5,312 bases of DNA from assembly GCA_913053915.1 (NCBI GenBank), contig CAJXGP010000193.1, positions 1 to 5,312 of the forward strand, given 5' to 3'. Of the stretch, positions 1 to 5,312 are shown one piece after another; within the stretch, counting starts at the first letter, position 1; every line of letters begins with the position of its first letter. The notes beneath the pieces are model-generated. The model was not told where the DNA came from, made no database searches, and worked only from the letters and a program-made list of their open reading frames with translations. This stretch comes from an uncultured Ignavibacteriales bacterium. GTDB taxonomy: Bacteria > Bacteroidota > Ignavibacteria > Ignavibacteriales > Ignavibacteriaceae. The translations under genes and the position numbers were made by a program.

Positions 1-512
1 CCTGCTGCCATAGTCAACGGTTTTATAATTGAACCCATCTCAAATACATTCTCAACAATTGAATTCGTAAAAACCGAGGGGTTGGAAACTTTATTAAAAT
101 AATTGGGATTAAAACTAGGGAAACTTGCCATTGCAAAAATTTCGCCAGTTTTTGGATCAATAATGACCCCACCAACAGAATCCGTATCCCATTTACTATT
201 AAGTTTAGCGATCTCGTCTTCAAGCACTCCTTGAACAGAAAGTTCAATAGAAGTAATGAGACTCCCTTCTCGCTTTTTTCCTTTAAATAATGAATTATTT
301 AAATTTGAAAATACTTCTGTAAAAAAATTCACATAAAGATCTTCTTCGTCACGCGCGAGAATATCATCATAATAACGTTCTAATCCGTATCTTCCTGAAA
401 GTTCATTCCCTTTGTACCCAACAAACCCCAATACATGAGCAGCTTTGTTCCCGGCAGGATAAAATCTCCACCTCTCTTTTATAATCATCACTCCGTCTAT
501 TTCAAGATTTTT
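1..512 (-). CDS. Class B penicillin-binding protein (transpeptidase), internal fragment truncated at both ends
   Basis: This is an internal piece of a peptidoglycan D,D-transpeptidase of the FtsI/PBP2 group, which cross-links cell-wall peptides outside the membrane. About 170 codons are open on the minus strand. First comes the end of the N-terminal pedestal/dimerisation domain, with WRFYPAGNKAAHVLGFVGY (about 482-426) and GRYGLERYYDDIL, the usual 'YP.g..aaHvlGfvg ... G.eGlE..yd..L' pattern. Next is the domain link EGSLITSIELSVQ, then the transpeptidase start GGVIIDPKTGEIFAMAS. The active-site SxxK motif follows as MGSIIKPLTM, with Ser at 30-32 and Lys at 21-23. The SxN and KTG motifs would lie beyond the left edge. 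The N-terminal roughly 150 residues (membrane anchor and part of the pedestal) are absent: the frame meets a stop at 528-530 and runs straight into the opposing transporter fragment. No start codon or ribosome binding site is credible. From memory, the segments YVNFFTEVFSN and FEMGSIIKPLTMAAG resemble Patescibacteria (CPR) enzymes more than Bacteroidota ones. Family is confident; subtype (FtsI or MrdA) is undecided. [Confidence was missing from the original entry; 0.5 is a placeholder required by the schema.]. Confidence 0.5.
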
Positions 513-527
513 ATTGGCTTTTTTCCT
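505..527. other. Junction of two oppositely oriented truncated genes
   Basis: Both truncated genes lose their 5' halves here. The minus-strand penicillin-binding protein frame can be followed upstream only to a stop at 528-530. The plus-strand transporter begins to look like its family only from about 505. The shared stretch is T-rich (AGATTTTTATTGGCTTTTTTCCT), so a short homology-driven join is possible. No inverted repeat, insertion sequence end or target duplication is visible at the point. Confidence 0.7.
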
Positions 528-1080
528 TTATAATGACGCTATCATTACCATCATTGCATTCGCCTCTATTTTTGCAGCAGGTGTTTTAAAAATGGATAAT
601 GATCAAATTATATATTTCTTTGTAATAGTGCAAAGTACGGCTGTACTAGGTTCATTTATTTTTGGAATTATGTCTGATCATATTGGTCCTAAAAAAACCA
701 TTACAATAACTTTGTTTATATGGTTATTTGTAGTAGTAGGAGCATATCTTGTAACATCTATTATCGAATTTTATATTGTAGGTTTGATGGCTGGGTTATC
801 GATCGGCTCATCCCAGTCCTGCAGCAGAAGCTTGATGGCATTATTGACTCCGAAGGAAAGGGAAGCAGAATTTTTTGGTTTCTATGATGGTCTTTTCGGA
901 AAATCTTCTGCCGTTGTGGGACCACTGTTTTATGGAATAATTTCCGATTTGACAAATGAAAGAATCGCTACCCTTGCTATTGGATTGTTTTTTTTAGCCG
1001 GCTTAATAATTTTACAGAAGGTTAAAGTTCCTAGTTATAAGAGTTCAACCAATGCATATCCTAAATCGCCGAATGTATAG
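505..1080 (+). CDS. UMF1-type MFS transporter, C-terminal half only (5' truncated)
   Basis: This is the second half of a 12-helix major facilitator superfamily membrane transporter of the UMF1/Atg22-like type; the substrate is unknown. The recognisable part opens at about 505 with RFLLAFFLYNDA, which in this family marks helix 7 in the middle of the protein. Numbered from the TTG at 514, hydrophobic helices follow at about 5-24, 32-54, 64-80, 83-97, 130-144 and 150-167. The MFS-type loop GIMSDHIGPKK is at 51-61. The family-typical stretch SRSLMALLTPKEREAEFFGFYDG spans 104-126, shown here by its key residues SRS, PKEREAEFFG and the following GP. About 190 residues remain, against roughly 400 or more for the full family, so the N-terminal six helices are missing. 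The frame is open back to a stop at 460-462, but the residues before 505 do not look like transporter; that stretch codes for the penicillin-binding protein on the other strand. The TTG at 514 is a computational start, not a believable one. hisC follows 55 bp downstream on the same strand. Confidence 0.85.
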   Translation, partial: RFLLAFFLYNDAIITIIAFASIFAAGVLKMDNDQIIYFFVIVQSTAVLGSFIFGIMSDHIGPKKTITITLFIWLFVVVGAYLVTSIIEFYIVGLMAGLSIGSSQSCSRSLMALLTPKEREAEFFGFYDGLFGKSSAVVGPLFYGIISDLTNERIATLAIGLFFLAGLIILQKVKVPSYKSSTNAYPKSPNV

Positions 1081-1135
1081 GTCAATTGATTTTAAGTTGG
1101 GATTAAGTTTTTTTAAAAAAAGCGGAATTAATTTT

Positions 1136-2257
1136 ATGATTAAAATACCCCGGCATATTGAAGAGCTTCAGGCTTATAAGGCTGGCAAACCGGTTGATGA
1201 ACTAATGCGAGAAAAAAAATTAAGCAAGATCGTTAAACTTGCTTCGAATGAAAATCCCTTCGGTACTTCTCCTAAAGCGATGAAAGCTATTCGAAAAAAT
1301 GTGCAATATATTCACAGATATACTGATCCATCTGCATATAAATTTGTTCATGTTTTATCAAAAAAATACAACAAAAAACCCGAACAGATTATATCTTCAA
1401 GCGGGTCGGATTCACTTTTACAATATATAATCATAGCTTTCAGCACGGAAAATGATGAACTTTTAACTTCGGAAGGCACTTTTGCCGGTTGGTATGCAAA
1501 TGTTAATAAATTTGGTAGAAATTCCAAGTTGATATCTTTAAATGATTATCATATTGATTTGACTGAAATTGCAAATAATATTTCTCCAAGAACAAAAATT
1601 ATTTATCTCTCTAATCCCAACAACCCTACCGGTACAATGTTTTCAAAGTCGGAGTTTGAAAAATTTATGGAGAAAATACCCGACGATGTACTTGTTCTTC
1701 TAGACGAAGCTTATACCGTCTATGCTGCATCGAACCCGGATTATCCTGACGGATTGCAATATAATTTGGAAAATTTAATTGTCATAAGAACATTTTCAAA
1801 ATCTTATGGATTAGCCGGAATAAGAATAGGAATTGGATTTGGTCCTGAATATTTAATTAAAGAATTGTATAAGGTAAAGCTTCCGTTTGAACCTAATTTA
1901 TTAGCTCAAGAAGCTGCAATTGCTGCTTTGAATGATGAAGAGTTCCTAATTAAAACCAAATTACAAAATGCAAAATCGCTAGTAATGTTGAAACACGCTT
2001 TTGAACAGTTAAATATTCGTTATGTAAATACATCATCAAATTTTTATTTGCTCTTGTTTCCTAATAAAGAATTCGCGCGGAATTTTCATAATGAGTGTCT
2101 GAACAATGGCTTAATCATACGGCATTTGGATACTTTCGGTATACCAAACGGAATTAGAATAAATTCAGGTACTGATGATGAAACTGAGTTTGCTATCGAT
2201 GTAATGAGACGTGTTTATCCTAAATTACTTGAAAAATATAATTTAAATGTCATATAA
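1136..2257 (+). CDS. hisC: Histidinol-phosphate / aromatic aminotransferase (HisC family, PLP fold type I)
   Basis: This is a cytoplasmic pyridoxal-phosphate aminotransferase. HisC converts imidazole-acetol phosphate to L-histidinol phosphate with glutamate as amino donor, and many relatives also act on aromatic 2-oxo acids. The chosen start ATG at 1136 gives MIKIPRHIEELQAYKAGKP and 373 residues, the normal HisC length; a start at 1052 would add 28 non-family residues and overlap the transporter. A weak GGA at 1124-1126 is the only ribosome-binding hint. Visible motifs are SNENP (37-41), RYTDP (61-65, RYPD in most HisC), SNPNNPTG (159-166), DEAY (190-193), the Schiff-base region TFSKSYGLAGIRIG with Lys222 and Arg230, and GIRINSG with the carboxylate-binding Arg341. 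All key residues are present. The gene sits 55 bp behind the transporter fragment and converges on the AddB-like gene. No other his genes are visible, so the exact substrate is unresolved (HisC versus phenylalanine/tyrosine aminotransferase). Family is very sure, symbol less so. Confidence 0.88.
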   Translation: MIKIPRHIEELQAYKAGKPVDELMREKKLSKIVKLASNENPFGTSPKAMKAIRKNVQYIHRYTDPSAYKFVHVLSKKYNKKPEQIISSSGSDSLLQYIIIAFSTENDELLTSEGTFAGWYANVNKFGRNSKLISLNDYHIDLTEIANNISPRTKIIYLSNPNNPTGTMFSKSEFEKFMEKIPDDVLVLLDEAYTVYAASNPDYPDGLQYNLENLIVIRTFSKSYGLAGIRIGIGFGPEYLIKELYKVKLPFEPNLLAQEAAIAALNDEEFLIKTKLQNAKSLVMLKHAFEQLNIRYVNTSSNFYLLLFPNKEFARNFHNECLNNGLIIRHLDTFGIPNGIRINSGTDDETEFAIDVMRRVYPKLLEKYNLNVI

Positions 2258-2281
2258 TTATTTTTTTCATATCAACTGGAT

Positions 2282-2295
2282 CAAGGAGTTCCTTG
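2282..2295 (+). terminator. Short hairpin with T-rich tail after hisC, possible weak terminator
   Basis: CAAGG (2282-2286) pairs with CCTTG (2291-2295) around the loop AGTT, 25 bp after the hisC stop. The following DNA is T-rich (2301-2314) but has no immediate uninterrupted T-run. Five base pairs make a weak intrinsic terminator. The same bases form a Shine-Dalgarno-like AAGGAG, so the alternative is a coincidence or a folded ribosome binding site. Confidence 0.25.
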
Positions 2296-2372
2296 TGAAA
2301 TTTATTTCTTTTTTGAATAATAAAGAAGAACGATTAGTAATTTTAAATATAAGAAACATTTTATTCATTTAA
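2295..2372 (+). CDS. Doubtful 25-codon small reading frame with a strong Shine-Dalgarno sequence
   Basis: A GTG at 2295 follows AAGGAG (2283-2288) with a 6-base spacer, the best ribosome-binding match in the window, and opens 25 codons to a TAA at 2370-2372. The peptide starts MKFISFLNNKEERLV and continues VILNIRNILFI. It begins hydrophobic, has a charged middle (NKEER) and ends hydrophobic, but there is no recognisable domain or convincing membrane helix. It lies 37 bp after hisC on the same strand. I do not recognise it. It could be a real small protein, the remnant 5' end of a decayed gene, or chance in AT-rich DNA; no family knowledge supports it. Confidence 0.2.
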   Translation: MKFISFLNNKEERLVILNIRNILFI

Positions 2373-2435
2373 ACTCCCGTATATAATTTAACTTTAAATA
2401 ACATTAATTATGATTTAATAACAACACTCAAATAA

Positions 2436-2460
2436 TAAAGTAGCAATCTGCATTACTTTA
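2436..2460 (-). terminator. Hairpin overlapping the AddB-like stop codon, candidate intrinsic terminator
   Basis: TAAAGTA (2436-2442) is perfectly complementary to TACTTTA (2454-2460). Inside it GCA (2443-2445) pairs with TGC (2449-2451) around a 3-base loop, with two unpaired bases at 2452-2453. Read on the minus strand, the stem begins with the TAA stop of the nuclease gene and is followed by TTATTTG. That position and the T-rich tail suit a terminator, but the stem is AU-rich and the U-tract is broken, so the strength is doubtful. Confidence 0.4.
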
Positions 2461-3984
2461 ATCCACTTCTTGGATTCTACAAATAGATTTAAAGCTACAA
2501 TACCGGCAAATCCCTTTTTCTCTATCGCTTAAAGTTGATAGATTAAATTTACCCTGTACCATAGAATTTACATAATTTTTAACCGCATCCAGTGAAATAT
2601 TAATCATCCTTTCATTATTTTCAATCCAAGAATCCATCAATTTATCTTGTGATATTTTCTTCCGTTGATTAGTTATTTTAATCAACATTTTGCCGAATTC
2701 TCTTCTATTGAATTTTAGAGAAAATATTTCAGCACCAACAGGATTAAAATCTTTTTCTAGCTGTACTTTAATTAATTCCTTTGCGGCATACATATAGATA
2801 GGTAATTGAAGAGACAAACCATTAAGTAAATCATTTATCGAGGGTTTTTTCCCTCCAAGTTTATAGTCGATAATTTTAAAAACCGAACTTTCTTTATTCA
2901 AATCGATACGATCAATTTTTCCTCTGATACTGATTTCGCCTACTTTAATATTTAATAAATTTCGCCTTTCTTTATCATCATCCAAATTACCAAAACCAAA
3001 CTCGAAAAATTCCGGTGTAAATCCACCGGATGATTTCCTTTCTTCTTCTAAAAATTTATACAATATAGAATCATGTTTATTTCCATCGATACCTAGTATT
3101 TTTTCTTTTTCATAAAATGTCAATGGTGAATTAAAATTTGCAGACTTTATCTTTTCATTTGCAATTGTAAATATTAAATCTTCGGCATATCTAAAATCAT
3201 CATTGCTGCAATTTTGTAAAGCAATTTTCTTTTGATGTAAAGTTTTATAAAATTCATAAAGGATTACATGAAGTAAACTGCCCATTTCCATTACCTCAAT
3301 ATCCTCTCTCGGTTCTTCCGGAGGCTTAAGCATTAATATCCGTTCCGCAAAATATTTATATGGACAGCTAGCGTAAGTTTCCAATTGTGTTATTGAATAA
3401 TCTTTTTGTTTAAGCGATTCCAACTTTTCTTCTATTCCGTTGGAGATCTTAGCTCTCACAAATCCGGTATATTCAGATTCACCAAATGGATTATTTAATC
3501 TTTTTTCATTAATATCAATTGATTTATAAATATCATCTAAATTTACACCGAAATTTTTCCCGCCAAACACCTTCATCACATAATTTCTATCATTAGAACC
3601 GACAAAAGAGAGAAACTCTTCTTTCGAATAAATTTTATCGGAATAATTAGTAGAATCTTTTTCCGTCATCGCAAACAATGCGGAAAATTCAGTAAGAAAA
3701 TTAGAAGGAATAAGTTCCTTATTTTCTTCCCTTGAAGGAACGGTTAAATATAATGTTTTATTCCATGAACAAAGAGATTGATAAAAGTGATAACGCTCTT
3801 CGGTTTGATGGGAGTCTTCTTTTTTAAAATACGAACCGGAATAAAATATTTCGGGTGTGTACCGGGTGGGTAAATCACCGTCGCACATTCCTGAAATAAA
3901 AAGATAGTCAAATTTGAGCCCTCTGATTTCATTCAACGTAGTAACTTGAACGCCATAACCGGGCTTCTCTTTAATATTATACCT
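2458..3984 (-). CDS. addB: AddB-like helicase/exonuclease, C-terminal part with Fe-S PD-(D/E)XK nuclease domain
   Basis: This is the 3' part of a RecB-family repair nuclease that, with an AddA-type helicase partner, would resect double-strand DNA ends in the cytoplasm. Reading starts right after a frameshift with RYNIKEKPGYGVQVTT (3984-3937). The UvrD-like helicase motif GLKFDYLFISGMCDGDLP follows; numbered from the TTG at 3936 it spans 6-23. The nuclease domain begins at SITQLETYASCPYKYF (181-196). Nuclease signatures are MGSLLH with His223, GKIDRID with Asp342, IIDYK with Asp357 and Lys359, and the QLPIY motif with Gln377. Cys191 plus Cys477, Cys480 and Cys486 (ICRYCSFKSIC) make the four-cysteine iron-sulphur 'staple' of AddB-type nucleases. 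All catalytic and cluster residues are intact. The TTG at 3936 lies inside the helicase motif region, so it is not a true start; the gene continues in the other frame upstream. The stop lies in a hairpin. Other names used for this family are PD-(D/E)XK nuclease family protein and RexB-like. Confidence 0.85.
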   Translation of the reverse strand, partial: RYNIKEKPGYGVQVTTLNEIRGLKFDYLFISGMCDGDLPTRYTPEIFYSGSYFKKEDSHQTEERYHFYQSLCSWNKTLYLTVPSREENKELIPSNFLTEFSALFAMTEKDSTNYSDKIYSKEEFLSFVGSNDRNYVMKVFGGKNFGVNLDDIYKSIDINEKRLNNPFGESEYTGFVRAKISNGIEEKLESLKQKDYSITQLETYASCPYKYFAERILMLKPPEEPREDIEVMEMGSLLHVILYEFYKTLHQKKIALQNCSNDDFRYAEDLIFTIANEKIKSANFNSPLTFYEKEKILGIDGNKHDSILYKFLEEERKSSGGFTPEFFEFGFGNLDDDKERRNLLNIKVGEISIRGKIDRIDLNKESSVFKIIDYKLGGKKPSINDLLNGLSLQLPIYMYAAKELIKVQLEKDFNPVGAEIFSLKFNRREFGKMLIKITNQRKKISQDKLMDSWIENNERMINISLDAVKNYVNSMVQGKFNLSTLSDREKGICRYCSFKSICRIQEVD

Positions 3985-4008
3985 CGAGGAGTTGACGACG
4001 AAGATTGT
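3977..4008 (-). other. Frameshift interval within the AddB-like gene
   Basis: The upstream frame stops at 3979-3977. The downstream frame is open only from 4008, because it has a TAA at 4011-4009. The change of frame must therefore lie in these 32 bases. A single extra base explains it. Candidate sites are the repeated CGTCGTC (minus strand, 4000-3994) and the GAGG at 3985-3982. No slippery homopolymer is present. Confidence 0.85.
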
Positions 4009-5312
4009 TTATGAAAAATTTTAATGAGAATTGTTCCCCCTTATCATATTCCGATTTAAGAAGACCTAAGAGCTCTACAACTTCATTTAAAAAAGTAGTG
4101 AGAGCTTTTACATTTTTTTCAATTGAAATTTCGCTATCATTAATTAATCTTGCAGGTAAATTCAGGGAAAAGATTAATCCGTTTAAATTTTGTAAAAATT
4201 CATCTGTAGTCATTTTCTTATTGAAAGGTGCAAGATAAGAATCAAGTTTTTTAATATCATTCAGCGCTTTTTGATAAGCCCATCTGTCATATTCAATCGA
4301 ATCATTTTCATAACCGTTTTCATTTAATTGATTAATTGCATCCTTTATCGAATTATACCAATTACTTCGCCCTGAAATGATTTTTAATTTTACGGAAATT
4401 TTCAGAAGATTTGAAGTATCTATTCCTTTTATACGTAAATAGCCTCCACTTAAAGCACGAAATATATTTCTATAATAAAAATCATTCTCTAATATTTCCA
4501 GGAAATTTATAACGACAATAACCGGCTGCGAATTACTGAGTGAATATCTGTCGGTAAGATTAAACGGTAAACCATATTGAGTAAACACATCCCTTACAAT
4601 CGGAGAATATTTTTGAATCAGGTTAAAAACCACACAAATATTACGCGGTTCAATTTTCTCATCATAAATAAGATCCTTTATTTCCTTTGCGATAAGCTCT
4701 ATCTCTTTGTATCTGGTATCAGCCGGTACTCTTATTATGTTTGATTGATAATCTACTAGTTGCTTCTTCTTTCTTGAATTGAAAAGAAATTGCCTGATAT
4801 TTTTTTGAAGTTTACTCATTTGGACAACTGAAATATCGTTTATTGTATGAAAACCCCTATCTATTAGCTGCTTATAACATTTATCCAGATGAGAGAAAAT
4901 AGAAAAATTGTAAGCATAATAGTCAAATAAAATGAACAGAGAGGCATTTTTTATTGTGGATAATGAATCAATTATTTTGATTTCCGGAATCGTAAATTCA
5001 TCGAAACCGTTGATTACAATAAAATTAACTTTTTGATACAGCTCCCTAAAACGTTTCTCAAATTCCTCATGATTAAATCGATTAATATCATGATAAATAT
5101 CGCCGATTTCTTTAACAAGTAGATTATTACATTTCGACTGAAAAATTTCGAAGATATTTGCGATATCTTCCGCTTTAATTTTTTCCGAGCCATCTAAATG
5201 TTCTGCTTCACGACGAAGCAACTCCGGCGATATACCGTGTTTTTTATATTCAGAGATAACGTTTTTAATTCGTTGAAGCGTACCAAAAGGTATTTCTTTT
5301 CTATAGACGGAA
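3977..5312 (-). CDS. addB: AddB-like helicase/exonuclease, central part, N-terminus beyond the window and 3' end frameshifted
   Basis: This is the middle portion of the same AddB-like gene. It is open to the right edge (first full codon 5309-5311, protein begins SVYRKEIPFG), so the TTG at 5221 is not the real start and the N-terminal part with any Walker A motif lies outside. Numbered from that TTG, visible landmarks are KVNFIVINGFDEFTIPE (64-80), the helicase-like strand followed by a 'gf..f...e' motif. At 166-199 come PADTRYKEIELIAKEIKDLI and EPRNICVVF, the usual 'dr..E...ia..I..li' and 'p.dIaVv' pattern of UvrD/AddB second helicase domains, followed by YGLPF at 216-220. The rest is helical and poorly conserved. 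The frame ends LRRQLLEV then TAA at 3979-3977. The continuation RYNIKEKPGYG is in the next frame, so one extra base (or two missing) lies between about 4008 and 3977. Together the two parts give about 951 codons, compatible with a family size of about 1,000 or more. The helicase half of AddB is often degenerate, so the assignment rests mainly on the joined C-terminal half. Confidence 0.75.
   Translation of the reverse strand, partial: SVYRKEIPFGTLQRIKNVISEYKKHGISPELLRREAEHLDGSEKIKAEDIANIFEIFQSKCNNLLVKEIGDIYHDINRFNHEEFEKRFRELYQKVNFIVINGFDEFTIPEIKIIDSLSTIKNASLFILFDYYAYNFSIFSHLDKCYKQLIDRGFHTINDISVVQMSKLQKNIRQFLFNSRKKKQLVDYQSNIIRVPADTRYKEIELIAKEIKDLIYDEKIEPRNICVVFNLIQKYSPIVRDVFTQYGLPFNLTDRYSLSNSQPVIVVINFLEILENDFYYRNIFRALSGGYLRIKGIDTSNLLKISVKLKIISGRSNWYNSIKDAINQLNENGYENDSIEYDRWAYQKALNDIKKLDSYLAPFNKKMTTDEFLQNLNGLIFSLNLPARLINDSEISIEKNVKALTTFLNEVVELLGLLKSEYDKGEQFSLKFFINNLRRQLLEV

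Larger units (their letters stand above)
2258..2457. other. Convergent intergenic region between hisC and the AddB-like gene
   Basis: This 200 bp AT-rich gap lies between the 3' ends of two convergent genes. It holds the weak CAAGG/CCTTG hairpin, the doubtful 25-codon frame, and the start of a second hairpin that overlaps the AddB-like stop codon. From 2373 to 2435 I see nothing beyond AT-rich sequence. No tRNA, repeat or promoter is supported. Confidence 0.6.

Overview
This AT-rich window looks like metagenome-derived DNA from a Bacteroidota/Ignavibacteriota-type bacterium. That placement is an impression from the style of the MFS, HisC and AddB-like proteins and was not tested by any search. 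It holds four protein-coding loci, but only one (a HisC-type aminotransferase) is complete in the window. I see no RNA gene, CRISPR array, insertion sequence or attachment site, and no convincing new biological system.

Layout: (1) About 1-512, minus strand, is an internal piece of a class B penicillin-binding protein. It contains the catalytic SxxK motif, runs off the left edge, and lacks its N-terminus. (2) About 505-1080, plus strand, is the C-terminal half of a UMF1-type MFS transporter with no N-terminal half. The two truncated genes abut head to head within about 25 bp, so this point is a break: most simply a chimeric assembly join, otherwise a real rearrangement. (3) 1136-2257, plus strand, is a complete histidinol-phosphate/aromatic aminotransferase (HisC family), 55 bp behind the transporter and probably co-transcribed with it. 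(4) 2258-2457 is a convergent intergenic gap with two small hairpins and a doubtful 25-codon reading frame that has a strong Shine-Dalgarno sequence. (5) 2458-5312, minus strand, is one long AddB-like helicase/nuclease gene. It is open to the right edge, ends in an intact Fe-S-type PD-(D/E)XK nuclease domain, and is interrupted by one frameshift between about 3977 and 4008.

Functionally the loci are unrelated housekeeping genes: cell-wall synthesis, transport, amino-acid metabolism and double-strand-break processing. The main points for a reader are the two places where the sequence itself looks broken, the gene junction near 505-527 and the frameshift near 3977-4008. The nuclease half downstream of the frameshift keeps all its catalytic and cluster residues, so a sequencing or assembly error, or a very recent mutation, is more likely than a long-dead gene.
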